A stretch of DNA of 45,601 nt from Haloplasma contractile SSD-17B (GCF_000215935.2 NZ_AFNU02000016.1:1-45601), one strand, 5' to 3'; shown: positions 16,393 through 25,935, counted from the stretch's first letter. Numbers and translations: made by a program. Notes: generated by a model not told the origin, from the letters alone.

Positions 16393-17391
16393 TTATTTCA
16401 AATCCGGTTTGTAAAAGGCACGTCCATTCATCGAGTAGATACGCTTTGTAAACTCACCTTCATCAACTGTATCTAGTTCCTCCTGAACCATATTAATTCG
16501 TGAATCAATCAAGTCAATAAAATGTAGTATTTCAGCCTCTTTTAGGAGTGGTTCTTTAGGTGAACCCCACTCTGCATGACCGTGGTGAGATAGTACTAAA
16601 TGTTGAAGCAACATGATTTCTTCGGAATCAATACCAAGTTCTTTTGCCATTACTTGTATTTCAGTCGCTCCGATATTTAAATGCCCAATTAATTTTCCCA
16701 TAGGCGTATATTCAGGTGCTTTATAATCAGAGAGTTCAATTACTTTACCTATATCATGAAGAATGACACCTGCATATAATAAGTCTAAATTAAGATCACT
16801 ATAAATAGATCCAATATTCTCTGCAAGCTTCAACATCGTAGTCACATGGTGAGCAAGACCAGAAATATAAGCATGATGATTTCTAGTCGCTGCTGGGAAA
16901 ACAAAATATGCTTCCTCAAACTTCCTAACCAAGTTTTCGGTAATTAATTTGATTATTCTGTTCTCTATACGATTTATGTAACCATAAATTTGTTTTTTAT
17001 AATAATCAACATTTAGAGGAGCTGACTCATAAAATTCACTTAAATCAATATCTTCTGATTCATTCACTAAGCGTATAGATTCAATTATAAATTGTAGTTT
17101 ATCATTGTATTTGCTTCCTTTACCCTCGAGATACACAACTTGACCTGATTTAAACATTTTAGTATCTAACTCAGATGCATCCCATTTCTTAGCATTAATC
17201 ATGCCTGTTCGATCCATAAGCATTATATTTAAGAACTCGGTATTGTTCTTTGTCATTTGACAGTTAAGTTGATCTATCTTAGCGTACAGCCTTACCTGTT
17301 TATTCTCTTCTATGTCCTCAATTTTACTTACTGTATTCAATTCACTTTTTTCTATCGTGTGTCCATTTTGAAAGTTAAATAAATCATTCAT
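16393..17391 (-). CDS. yhaM: YhaM-type 3'-5' exoribonuclease
   Basis: This 332-residue protein matches the YhaM family (about 314 residues), 3'-to-5' exonucleases that act on RNA and DNA ends. Residues about 30-110 form an OB-fold nucleic-acid-binding domain (KQVRLYAKIDQL through QFIIESIRL). An HD metal-dependent phosphohydrolase domain follows, with metal residues in HHAYISGLAHH (172-182) and LHDIGK (211-216). A further conserved segment is LSHHGHAEWGSPKEP. Its start abuts the stop of hemZ, so it is translated from the same message. No clear terminator was seen in the 170 bases downstream. Confidence 0.92.
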   Translation of the reverse strand: MNDLFNFQNGHTIEKSELNTVSKIEDIEENKQVRLYAKIDQLNCQMTKNNTEFLNIMLMDRTGMINAKKWDASELDTKMFKSGQVVYLEGKGSKYNDKLQFIIESIRLVNESEDIDLSEFYESAPLNVDYYKKQIYGYINRIENRIIKLITENLVRKFEEAYFVFPAATRNHHAYISGLAHHVTTMLKLAENIGSIYSDLNLDLLYAGVILHDIGKVIELSDYKAPEYTPMGKLIGHLNIGATEIQVMAKELGIDSEEIMLLQHLVLSHHGHAEWGSPKEPLLKEAEILHFIDLIDSRINMVQEELDTVDEGEFTKRIYSMNGRAFYKPDLK

Positions 17392-18852
17392 TTATTTATT
17401 CCCCCTTAAAGTATGAATGCTATCTAGCAAGGCCATTTGTTTCTTCTTAAAGTACTCGTCACTTGTTTCAACATAAGTCTTTAAATCTTTAGGACTTAAT
17501 ATCGTTTTACCGAGTAAGAACTTACTAGAAGATCCGCATCCAAGGCCAATTATATTTTGAAGTTCTTCCATTATGATAATATTGTATAAACTGAAATAAC
17601 CATCCTTGGCATACCCTATATTTTCAAGATTGCCAAGGATATTTTTTTGCCTATATAAATAATAGGGTTTATAAGCTGTATGCTTTAGTTTGCTTCTGAC
17701 TACATCGTGCATTGATTCTATTTCGGTCATATGACCGACTCCACTTAAATCATAACGTTTACTAAGTTTAGATGATCGTTTAAGAGCTAACGTGTGAACG
17801 GTAATTGATTCAGGATCTAACTTTAAAGTTTGTAACATTGTATTTGTTACTGTATTTGCATCTTCATTAGGAAGCCCTATAATAACGTCCATATTAATAT
17901 TGTTGTGACCTGTGTCTCTTGCCATTCTATATGTTGATAGAATGTTCTCTTTATTATGATGTCTTCCTATTACCTTAAGTGTTTCATCATTAAATGTTTG
18001 TGGATTAATACTAATTCTGTCTACTCTATACTTCTTAAGTAGGTCTAAATGATCTTGTGTTATGGAATCAGGTCTTCCTGCCTCTACAGTATACTCTCTA
18101 AGACTAGATAATGGAATATGCTGTTGAATTTCTTTTAGAACAACTTCTAGATTAGAGGCTGATAGACTCGTCGGGGTTCCACCACCAATGTAAATTGTCG
18201 TTACATTCAAATTTTGTTCAAGCAATAGTTTACCAAGTGCTTTTATTTCTTTCGTTAATGCCTGTATATAATCCATTACATGAACCTGTTTATTAGAAAG
18301 TTTAAAAGCAGTAAACGAACAATACGAGCAACGCGAGGGACAGAATGGTATATTAATATAAACACTAATTTCGTGACCTAGTTGATATAAATCAGGAATT
18401 GTTCTGTGTTGATTGGTCGCAACTTCACATAGTAAATCTGCTTTTTCTTTCGATACAAAATAAGTTTCTTGTAAAATTTGATTCACATGAAGTAAATCAA
18501 TACCTTGTTTTAAAAATCGATGGACCAGTTTAGTAGGCCTTATACCATTTAATACTCCGTAAGGTAGTGTTTTACCAGTCACTTTAGATAAAAGTCTATA
18601 ATAAGCCCCTAAAATAGCATATCGTTTATCCATTTTATATTTTGCAGTTCGTTTTTCTATAATTTTGTATTGGTCAGTTTCTGACAATACCATAATGGTG
18701 TTTTCTTTAAACGATATAGTAAATGTTACTTCTAAGTCTTTTTTTTTATCTACAAATTCAAACTCAGGAAAAAATGTATTTGTTACTTTTTTTAAAGAGA
18801 ATAATGTTTTTTCATCTTCTATTCCATTGATCTTAATTCTCATTGTACTCAC
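17392..18852 (-). CDS. hemZ: HemZ-like coproporphyrinogen III dehydrogenase-type radical SAM protein
   Basis: This 486-residue radical SAM enzyme of the HemN/HemZ group has an extra N-terminal domain of about 160 residues, as in Bacillus HemZ. The [4Fe-4S]-SAM cluster motif is FCPSRCSYCSF with Cys171, Cys175 and Cys178, and IYIGGGTPTSLS follows. The TVEAGRPDSIT segment is typical. Members oxidise coproporphyrinogen III to protoporphyrinogen or are heme chaperones (HemW). No other heme gene is nearby, so the substrate is not certain. The frame opens with GTG 18852, three bases after the sensor gene; ATG 18843 is an alternative. Neither has a strong ribosome site, so translation is probably coupled. 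Confidence 0.88.
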   Translation of the reverse strand: MSTMRIKINGIEDEKTLFSLKKVTNTFFPEFEFVDKKKDLEVTFTISFKENTIMVLSETDQYKIIEKRTAKYKMDKRYAILGAYYRLLSKVTGKTLPYGVLNGIRPTKLVHRFLKQGIDLLHVNQILQETYFVSKEKADLLCEVATNQHRTIPDLYQLGHEISVYINIPFCPSRCSYCSFTAFKLSNKQVHVMDYIQALTKEIKALGKLLLEQNLNVTTIYIGGGTPTSLSASNLEVVLKEIQQHIPLSSLREYTVEAGRPDSITQDHLDLLKKYRVDRISINPQTFNDETLKVIGRHHNKENILSTYRMARDTGHNNINMDVIIGLPNEDANTVTNTMLQTLKLDPESITVHTLALKRSSKLSKRYDLSGVGHMTEIESMHDVVRSKLKHTAYKPYYLYRQKNILGNLENIGYAKDGYFSLYNIIIMEELQNIIGLGCGSSSKFLLGKTILSPKDLKTYVETSDEYFKKKQMALLDSIHTLRGNK

Positions 18853-18854
18853 AC

Positions 18855-19115
18855 TTACATACTTTTTGTCATCATTTCAATAGCTTCTTTAATTGCATCA
18901 TCCGCATTTTCACCTTTATTGATCTTGTCAAATAGGCATTTCTCTAAATTCTTAGCAACGATTAATGCAAGCGTTCGCTCCATTGCAGACTTAACTGCTG
19001 TAACTTGTGTAACAACCGACCTACAATCTTTTTCTTCCTCAATCATTTTCGTTACGCCTCGAACCTGACCCTCAATTCGTTTTAAGCGATTTATAATTTT
19101 TTGTTTTTCTTCCAT
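18855..19115 (-). CDS. CsoR/RcnR-family repressor, CstR-like (persulfide-sensor type)
   Basis: This 86-residue all-helical DUF156 repressor has the family core RLKRIEGQVRGVTKMIEEEK. Two cysteines, Cys31 and Cys60, occupy the sensing positions. The copper-ligand His of CsoR (four residues before the second Cys) is Asn56 here. That combination, with cysteines at exactly 31 and 60, is the pattern I know for the per/polysulfide sensor CstR rather than copper-sensing CsoR. Sulfide-stress sensing is therefore inferred. No cst-type sulfur genes are next to it; it heads the transcript of hemZ and yhaM. AGGAGG precedes the ATG, and an inverted repeat lies upstream at 19139-19171. Confidence 0.85.
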   Translation of the reverse strand: MEEKQKIINRLKRIEGQVRGVTKMIEEEKDCRSVVTQVTAVKSAMERTLALIVAKNLEKCLFDKINKGENADDAIKEAIEMMTKSM

Positions 19116-19138
19116 TAGTAAATCCTCCTATTTTAAAA

Positions 19139-19171
19139 AGCTCTTGTAAAGTTTACGATTAGTAAAGAGCT
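19139..19171 (-). promoter_or_regulatory. Inverted repeat in the leader of the CstR-like gene
   Basis: AGCTCTT and AAGAGCT flank an inner GTAAAGTTTAC palindrome. A TTGACT (minus strand, 19185-19190) lies just upstream, so the repeat sits at or just after the expected -10/start region. It could be an autoregulatory operator or a leader hairpin. Confidence 0.4.
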
Positions 19172-19624
19172 ATTATCTTTTAACAGTCAAATATCATTAT
19201 ATTACATTTAATGATAATTTCAAAATAAAATTACCAAAATATTATATTTTTTCACACACATTAATTAGTATAGCCTATGAAGTCAATTATACCCAAAAAG
19301 ATATACCATTCCAAACGTATAGACTGTTATCATATTTAAATTAGTTGAAGGAATGAACTGTACCTATAGAAAATTAATATTCCAATATTTTTTATATTAA
19401 AATAATAACGCTGTAACTCTATATTTCCTATGCCTATTTTTCTAGTATAAAGAATTAGTCTTTGCAGTCATAATGGTTATAATGATGGCTCATTTGTTTA
19501 TCACAATTAATACAATCTATATAGATATAACCCTAAATTGAATTAACTTATAAGATAAAAATAGATAAATTCTAAATCGTTTTTTATAGCATTAATGGAA
19601 CTAATGTTTATAATTAAAAAAATA
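19172..19624. other. 450-base AT-rich intergenic stretch, no gene seen
   Basis: No frame with a ribosome site or family resemblance was found on either strand. Apart from the TTGACT-like box at its left end, I see no repeat, tRNA or structured leader. It separates the CstR-hemZ-yhaM unit from the end of glgP. Confidence 0.6.
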
Positions 19625-19653
19625 AAGAGCGACATGAAATCAATGCCGCTCTT
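19625..19653 (-). terminator. Terminator of the glgC-glgDA-glgP unit
   Basis: AAGAGCGACAT pairs with ATGCCGCTCTT (one G-U in the minus-strand RNA). The minus strand then reads TATTTTTTT. It lies 27 bases after the glgP stop. Confidence 0.88.
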
Positions 19654-19679
19654 CTAAAGAATATATAGGTTAATGTTAA

Positions 19680-22103
19680 TTAAAACTTAATTTTTTCAAG
19701 ATGCCAGATATCCTCTACATACTGTTCGATTGTACGGTCAGTTGAGAAGTATCCAGATTTTGCAATGTTAATTAACGCTTTCTCTAACCACTTATCTTGA
19801 TCTTGATACATCTTATTTGCTTTTTCTTGAGCATTGATATATGCATCAAAGTCCTTTAATACATAGTAAGAATCCCCATTATGTAGTAAGTTATCATAGA
19901 TATCTCTGAACTCATCTGGTTGCACATTACTAAAGTATCCGTTAATTAGTTGATCTAATACGCGGCGAATACGCTCATCTTTATAGTAAATGTCCCATGG
20001 GTTGTAATCACCAGTTGCATTTAATTCATTTACTTCATCAGCATTTAAACCGAAGATAATTTCATTTTCGATTCCAGCAAACTCACTAATTTCAACGTTA
20101 GCACCGTCTAATGTACCGATTGTTAGTGCACCATTCATCATGAACTTCATGTTACCTGTTCCTGATGCTTCCTTTGTAGCAGTTGAAATTTGTTCTGAAA
20201 GGTCTGCAGCTGGCATAATTAATTCAGCGTAAGAAACATTATAGTTTTCTACAAATACTAGTTTTAGTTTACTGTTTGTTTCTTCATCATTGTTAACAAT
20301 ATCTGCAACCGTATTAATTAATTTGATAACCTTCTTAGCAAAGTCATATCCTCCTGCTGCTTTTGCACCAAAGATAAATGACTGTGGATGGAAGTTTTGT
20401 CTGAATTCTGAGTCATCCTTAAGTCTATTATATAAATACATGATATGTAAGATATTCATTAACTGACGCTTATATTCATGCATACGTTTAACTTGGATGT
20501 CAAAGATTGAGTTTGGATCTAATTTGATTCCTTGCTCTCTCTCAATACGTTCTGCGAGTGCCGTTTTACGAGCTTGTTTAACATCGTAAAATTCTTTTTT
20601 AACCTTTTCGTCTGTTACATATGGCATCAATTTATCAAATTCCATTGTATCCTTAATCCATCCATCACCAATTAATTTTGTTAATAGATCGCTTAATTCA
20701 GGGTTAGAATTTAATAACCATCTTCTATGTGTAATCCCATTCGTTTTATTATTAAAGCGTCCTTTGAATAATTCATTGAAGTCCTTCATTTCAATCTCTT
20801 TTAAAATATTAGTATGAAGAGCAGCAACACCATTAACACTGAATGATCCGACAATTGCTAAGTGCGCCATTCTCACTAAGTCTTCTCCAATGATTGCTAG
20901 TTCAGTTACTTTAGGGTGTCCCTCACCATAACGATCAATTAGATCTAAGCAGAAACGTTTATTAATTTCTTCTGTAATCATGAAAACACGAGGTAGTAGT
21001 GGTTGTAATAAACGTACAGGCCACTTTTCTAATGCTTCAGCTAAAATTGTATGATTTGTATAAGCACAAGTCTTCGTTGTAATTGACCATGCTGTATCCC
21101 AATCATACCCTTCTTCATCTATTAGAACTCGCATTAGTTCAGGAACTAATAAGGCAGGGTGTGTATCATTGATATGTAAGCATACTTTTTCATGGAAGTT
21201 TTCCATTGTTCCATATTGTTCTTTATGATTATTAACAATACGCTTGAGTCCTGCTGCTACAAAGAAGTATTGTTGTTTTAGACGAAGAATTTTTCCTTCA
21301 TCAGTTGAATCATCTGGGTATAAGAATTCAGAAATTTGACGGATATTACTTTCATACTCAGCAGCGTTTATTCCCTGTGGATACGTTCTTGCTGGTTCAG
21401 CTGACCATAAAATTAAGTTATTTACCGTCTTTGTATCATACCCGATAATCGGTACATCATATGGAACTGCCTTAACATATTCAGCATTTTCATGCACATA
21501 TTTAATTTTTCCGTTATCTTCTAACATACGAACCTGACCAAAAAACGGAATATCTACTGCTTCATTTTCTTTACGAACGTCCCATACAAATCCTTTTTGT
21601 AACCACTGATCAGGAACCTCTACTTGGTATCCGTCAATAATACGTTGTTCAAAGAATCCATAACGATAGCGGATTCCGTTACCATGTCCAGGATACCCGA
21701 GTGAAGCGATTGAATCCAAGAAACAAGCTGCTAAACGTCCCAGTCCACCATTTCCTAAACCTGGATCCGCTTCTTTGTCTTCAATCTCATTTAAATCAAG
21801 ACTTAAATCATCAAATGCTTCTTCTACAAGGTTACGAATTCCTAGGTTTGTTAAATTATTTGTTAATAAACGTCCCATTAAGAATTCCATCGAGAAATAG
21901 TACGTCTGTTTTTGATTTGATTTCTTAAGTGCACCTTGAGTCTCAATCCAGTTATTACTTGCATATTCGCGAACCATCGTTGCAAGAGTAAAATATTTTT
22001 CGTTCATCGTAGTTTCATCAAATCGTTTACCGAACATCTCTTCAACTCGTTTAACGTATGCTTCTTTGAATACTTTTTTATTCTTAAATAAACTCGTTGT
22101 CAT
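19680..22103 (-). CDS. glgP: Glycogen phosphorylase
   Basis: About 807 residues, the normal size for glycogen/maltodextrin phosphorylase, which releases glucose-1-phosphate from alpha-1,4 chains. The pyridoxal-phosphate site is the ASGTGNMKFMMNGALTIGT segment, where the Lys of NMK carries the cofactor. The N-terminal glucan-binding region GNGGLGRLAACFLDS and the catalytic segment NDTHPALLVPELMR are intact. ATG 22103 (MTTSLFKN) has AGAGG eight bases upstream; the frame extends to a GTG at 22112 without a site. It lies 112 bases after the glgDA fusion and probably shares its transcript, ending at the hairpin 19625-19653. Confidence 0.97.
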   Translation of the reverse strand: MTTSLFKNKKVFKEAYVKRVEEMFGKRFDETTMNEKYFTLATMVREYASNNWIETQGALKKSNQKQTYYFSMEFLMGRLLTNNLTNLGIRNLVEEAFDDLSLDLNEIEDKEADPGLGNGGLGRLAACFLDSIASLGYPGHGNGIRYRYGFFEQRIIDGYQVEVPDQWLQKGFVWDVRKENEAVDIPFFGQVRMLEDNGKIKYVHENAEYVKAVPYDVPIIGYDTKTVNNLILWSAEPARTYPQGINAAEYESNIRQISEFLYPDDSTDEGKILRLKQQYFFVAAGLKRIVNNHKEQYGTMENFHEKVCLHINDTHPALLVPELMRVLIDEEGYDWDTAWSITTKTCAYTNHTILAEALEKWPVRLLQPLLPRVFMITEEINKRFCLDLIDRYGEGHPKVTELAIIGEDLVRMAHLAIVGSFSVNGVAALHTNILKEIEMKDFNELFKGRFNNKTNGITHRRWLLNSNPELSDLLTKLIGDGWIKDTMEFDKLMPYVTDEKVKKEFYDVKQARKTALAERIEREQGIKLDPNSIFDIQVKRMHEYKRQLMNILHIMYLYNRLKDDSEFRQNFHPQSFIFGAKAAGGYDFAKKVIKLINTVADIVNNDEETNSKLKLVFVENYNVSYAELIMPAADLSEQISTATKEASGTGNMKFMMNGALTIGTLDGANVEISEFAGIENEIIFGLNADEVNELNATGDYNPWDIYYKDERIRRVLDQLINGYFSNVQPDEFRDIYDNLLHNGDSYYVLKDFDAYINAQEKANKMYQDQDKWLEKALINIAKSGYFSTDRTIEQYVEDIWHLEKIKF

Positions 22104-22215
22104 ATTAAACACCTCTTTGAATTTTCATTTTCATTTTCATTTTTGATTATAGCATAAATTTTGGCGAAAAAGGTAATAGAATTCATTGTAATCGGTAACA
22201 GATTTATAAACTAGG

Positions 22216-24627
22216 TTATATTTTTAGTAATTCTCTATATAAGTGGTCATACTTAATAGCCGACTGCTTCCATGAAAAATTACAGGATAACGCAGTAATT
22301 ACTAAGTGGTCCCAATGATCCCCGTTCTTGTAAAACGTTAGCGCACGTTTAATCGTATATTTCATATCATGTGCGTTATAGTTAGTAAAACTAAAGCCAT
22401 TTCCTGTTCGCATGAATTCATTGTAAGATTTGACGGTATCATTAAGACCACCTGTTTCCCTTACAATAGGAATCGTTCCATAGCGAAGTGCGATAAGTTG
22501 TGAAAGACCACAAGGTTCAAATCGAGACGGCATCAAGAATAAATCACTACCTGCATAAAGTCTGTTTGCATTAAATGAATCATATCCTATATATATTCTT
22601 ACACGATTAGGGTATTTTTTTTCAAGTTTTGTCAATATTGTTTCATAATTTTTATTTCCTGATCCAAGAAGAATCAACTGAATATTTGTTTCTGCCATTA
22701 ATTCATCAAAGATTGCTAGTAATAAATCAATTCCTTTTTGCTCTACAAGTCGTGTAATCATACTAATAATAGGAATACTTTTATCAACTTTTAGATTACA
22801 GGTGTATTGTAAATGTATTTTATTCTCAATCTTATTTTGATAAGATTTAACATTATAATTTTTTATTAAATTTGAATCTGTCTCTGGGTTATAGACGTCT
22901 AGGTCTATACCATTTAATATACCAGATAGGTCCTTCGCTCTTGACTTTATCAGACAATTTAGTCCCTCACCAAAGTAAGCATGTTGAATCTCTTTACTAT
23001 ACGTCTCACTAACAGTAGTAATTCGATTTGCATTCTCTATAGCGATTTCTAAAAAGTTAATATCATTATGTTTTAAGATAGAATCATGTAAAACAGGATG
23101 TTCATTATGAAAAATCCCTTGATATGCTAGATTGTGAATGGTTAAAATACTTCTTATATGTTCTAATTGATTTTCTTTTATCAATAGAGGGAGTAGTCCT
23201 GCATGCCAATCATGAACATGAACAAGATCAGGTGTAAGTGTTCCTAGATTCAATAATTCAACAACAGCTTTATTGAATAGGTAAAAACGCTCAAAATCAT
23301 CGTCATAGTCATAAGGACGATCTCGATTAAAATAATCGCCAACTTTTAATAAATAGTATGTTAACCCTCTTTTTTTCAGGGTATATAATGTAGTTGATAC
23401 TTCTTTATTTTTAAAGTGAATGTTGAATGTTATTTCAAGTTGCAAACACTTAGAATAGGACTCTTCAATTGTTTTATACAGTGGAATACAAACCAAAGAA
23501 CAAGTTCCCAATGAGCGTTGTTCCTTCGGCAGTGAACCAATTACATCGGCTAAACCTCCTGTTTTTATAAAAGGATAACACTCGGATGCAACATGTAATA
23601 TCTTATAATGATCATTATTTAAAAGTCGGTCTTCTTTTTTGATGACTAAAGGTTTGTCTCTTGTTCCCTTTAACACAACATTCTCTCCAATCGTAACGCG
23701 TTTATCTAGGATACAGTGTTCAAGGACTGCATGTTTTTTTATTGTACTTCCTTGCATAACAATAGAATTTTTTACAGTTGAACCCTCGTTAATGATTACA
23801 TCTCGTGAGATCACACTACCCGAAACTTCTCCTAGTATAGTCGCGCCATTTGCAATTATAGAATTTAATACGTCTGCATGTTGACCATATAAGGTCGGTG
23901 CTGAATCTTTCGTCTTTGTCAAAATTGGATTATATGTAGTGAATATTGTTTTTCCTATATCAAAATTTAGCATATCCATATTTGCTTTATAATACTCGTA
24001 AATAGAATTAATTTTTTTCGTATAGCTTTTATGGTAAAAATAATTAAATGTTAGGTCGTGACTAAACGCACTAACATCATACAGATGTCTAAACCCTAAA
24101 TAATCACATCGTAGTACTAATTCAATTAATAACTCCTTCTTCAATAGAAACGTTCCTAGTCTCTTATTTTGGTGTAATACTTCTGTTATATCAGCATCTG
24201 ATCTTATATGGTCTTTTAATACAGTATTGAAGTCAATATTCCAAACAATCACACCACAAGTGACGATGACATATGTTTGTGTACTTCTTGTTAAGTATTC
24301 CAAATGTTCTTTTATACGATCAAATGTAATCATCTTTTCACTCGACTCGACCATTTCTAGTGGAGGTAAAATAAACAGTCCATCACGCTTTCGATCAAGT
24401 TCCCAGGCCTTACCTGATCCCACATGATCATATAGTGAACGATAGTTAGCATTGGGAAAGATGGCAACATTTCTTACCCCCGAGTTTATAAGATTCGATA
24501 AGGCGAAGTCAATCAATCGATATTTCGCTCCAAATGGAATTGCACTTGGTAACCTTGGAATGGTAAGAGGTTCTAATCCTTTACATAGTATGCTAGCATC
24601 AATTATCCCTAATAAATCATTTTTCAT
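22216..24627 (-). CDS. glgDA: Fused GlgD-like ADP-glucose pyrophosphorylase regulatory subunit and glycogen synthase
   Basis: This 803-residue protein joins two enzymes normally made separately. Residues 1-335 are GlgD: PSAIPFGAKYRLIDFALSN, then beta-helix repeats such as NGATILGEVSGSVISRDVII. The GxGTRL nucleotide loop of an active pyrophosphorylase is missing, as is usual for the regulatory GlgD. Residues 341-803 are a GT5 glycogen synthase, with ILHVASECYPFIKTGGLADV at its start (ADP-glucose-binding KTGGLADV) and EPCGLSQLIALRYGTIPIVR near the end. Free GlgA is about 480 residues. The reading frame is continuous across the junction, with no internal ribosome site seen. It follows glgC by two bases, so substrate supply and polymerisation are physically coupled. 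Confidence 0.93.
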   Translation of the reverse strand: MKNDLLGIIDASILCKGLEPLTIPRLPSAIPFGAKYRLIDFALSNLINSGVRNVAIFPNANYRSLYDHVGSGKAWELDRKRDGLFILPPLEMVESSEKMITFDRIKEHLEYLTRSTQTYVIVTCGVIVWNIDFNTVLKDHIRSDADITEVLHQNKRLGTFLLKKELLIELVLRCDYLGFRHLYDVSAFSHDLTFNYFYHKSYTKKINSIYEYYKANMDMLNFDIGKTIFTTYNPILTKTKDSAPTLYGQHADVLNSIIANGATILGEVSGSVISRDVIINEGSTVKNSIVMQGSTIKKHAVLEHCILDKRVTIGENVVLKGTRDKPLVIKKEDRLLNNDHYKILHVASECYPFIKTGGLADVIGSLPKEQRSLGTCSLVCIPLYKTIEESYSKCLQLEITFNIHFKNKEVSTTLYTLKKRGLTYYLLKVGDYFNRDRPYDYDDDFERFYLFNKAVVELLNLGTLTPDLVHVHDWHAGLLPLLIKENQLEHIRSILTIHNLAYQGIFHNEHPVLHDSILKHNDINFLEIAIENANRITTVSETYSKEIQHAYFGEGLNCLIKSRAKDLSGILNGIDLDVYNPETDSNLIKNYNVKSYQNKIENKIHLQYTCNLKVDKSIPIISMITRLVEQKGIDLLLAIFDELMAETNIQLILLGSGNKNYETILTKLEKKYPNRVRIYIGYDSFNANRLYAGSDLFLMPSRFEPCGLSQLIALRYGTIPIVRETGGLNDTVKSYNEFMRTGNGFSFTNYNAHDMKYTIKRALTFYKNGDHWDHLVITALSCNFSWKQSAIKYDHLYRELLKI

Positions 24628-24629
24628 AA

Positions 24630-25772
24630 TTATATCTCCTCTGAAAGTGATGTGATAATCTCTTCAGTTATAAGTAAGACCTTGTCGCCACCTATAAAAG
24701 TAGCGTTGTCAGGTATTCTTACACCATCCTGTACAATTGCCCGACTGATGATACAATTCTTTCCAATAGATACATTTGGCATAACTACAGAGTCGATGAC
24801 TTCACTACCTTTATCAATCAAACCGTGACTTGAAATTACAGAATGATTCACTTTACCTAGCACAATGGTTCCATCACTGACTAAAGAGTTTCTTATCTGT
24901 CCTGACGGAAAGATATGATGAGCTGGCATATTAGGATTCACTGAGTAGATTCGCCAATCTTTATCCTTTAAATTTAACTGTTCATTGGAGTCAATTAAAT
25001 CCATATTTGTTTTCCATAAACTATCGATTGTACCTACATCACGCCAATATCCTTTAAAACGGTATCCATAAACATTCATTTGATGATTTAAGTAATAAGG
25101 GAGCACATCCTTACCAAAATCGAGTTCATCCTGTTCACATATTAACTGTTTCAGCGTTTCCTTTAATCGTCTCCAATTAAAAATATAAATTCCCATTGAT
25201 GCATAGTTACTTTTTGGTTTTTGGGGTTTTTCTTCAAACTCTAAAACACGATTTTGATTATCAAGTTCTAATATTCCAAAGCGATTGGCTTCTTCTTTTG
25301 AAACTTCAACACTTGCGATAGTAACATCTGCATCATTAGCGACGTGTTCATCCAACATCTTTTGGTAATCCATTTTGTAGACATGGTCTCCTGATAGAAT
25401 GAGCACATGATTTGGATTATAGTAATCAATATAATTTCGATGCTGATAAACTGCAGCTGCTGTTCCATTCTGCCATAAAGCATGCTCATGTTTAGACGTA
25501 AAAGGAGGTAGTACAGTGACGCCTCCATTCCCAATATCCAAATCCCAATCTGCACCAATTCCAACATAGGAATTAAGTTCAACTGGTTCATACTGAGTGA
25601 GAACACCTATTGTATCAATCCCACTATTAACACAATTACTTAACGAAAAATCAATCATACGGTATTTTGCTCCAAAAAAAATAGCAGGTTTAGCATTGTT
25701 ATGCGTTAACTCTTTTAATCGAGTTCCTTTACCACCTGCTAATAGTATTGCTATCATTTCTTTACTGACCAT
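24630..25772 (-). CDS. glgC: Glucose-1-phosphate adenylyltransferase
   Basis: This 380-residue GlgC makes ADP-glucose, the glucosyl donor for glycogen. The N-terminal nucleotidyltransferase domain has LLAGGKGTRLKELT (about 10-23) and the substrate segment AKYRMIDFSLSN. ILSGDHVYKMDY holds the catalytic Asp. The C-terminus (about 290-370) is a left-handed beta helix of hexapeptide repeats (GTIVLGKVNHSVIS and similar). The family's length is matched. GGAGTG precedes the ATG, and its stop is two bases before the GlgD-GlgA start. Pairing with a GlgD domain suggests a GlgC/GlgD heterotetramer, as in Gram-positive bacteria. Confidence 0.97.
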   Translation of the reverse strand: MVSKEMIAILLAGGKGTRLKELTHNNAKPAIFFGAKYRMIDFSLSNCVNSGIDTIGVLTQYEPVELNSYVGIGADWDLDIGNGGVTVLPPFTSKHEHALWQNGTAAAVYQHRNYIDYYNPNHVLILSGDHVYKMDYQKMLDEHVANDADVTIASVEVSKEEANRFGILELDNQNRVLEFEEKPQKPKSNYASMGIYIFNWRRLKETLKQLICEQDELDFGKDVLPYYLNHQMNVYGYRFKGYWRDVGTIDSLWKTNMDLIDSNEQLNLKDKDWRIYSVNPNMPAHHIFPSGQIRNSLVSDGTIVLGKVNHSVISSHGLIDKGSEVIDSVVMPNVSIGKNCIISRAIVQDGVRIPDNATFIGGDKVLLITEEIITSLSEEI

Positions 25773-25823
25773 ATAGACACTCCTTATATCTAGATTCCTC
25801 TAATCAATCTCTAATATCATTTC

Positions 25824-25852
25824 ATTATATGTAAGAGACTAGGTCTTTATAA
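25824..25852 (-). promoter_or_regulatory. Candidate glgC promoter
   Basis: A perfect TATAAT on the minus strand (25824-25829) lies 50 bases before the glgC start. The -35 box (TTATAA, 25847-25852, spacer 17) is weak, so activation or another factor may be needed. Confidence 0.4.
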
Positions 25853-25885
25853 GTAGAAAACGTATCCACAAAGTATCTATTATTT

Positions 25886-25935
25886 GGGCTCTGTTAAGAT
25901 AAATCTTAATGTAAGATTATATTTTAACAGAGCCC
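25886..25935. repeat. 50-bp inverted-repeat element between glgB and glgC
   Basis: Perfect 12-bp terminal repeats, GGGCTCTGTTAA and TTAACAGAGCCC, enclose a smaller hairpin, AATCTTA/TAAGATT. No U-tract follows on either strand, so it is not a typical terminator. It could be a miniature mobile or interspersed repeat, or an upstream element of glgC. No transposase is near. Confidence 0.55.

Noticed and set aside
19172-19624. Looked for a riboswitch or small RNA upstream of the CstR-like gene and after glgP
   Set aside because: No conserved aptamer core or extended stem system was visible in this AT-rich stretch.
25268-25606. 112-codon frame inside glgC on the same strand
   Set aside because: It is an alternative frame of glgC, whose catalytic motifs are intact throughout; no ribosome site.
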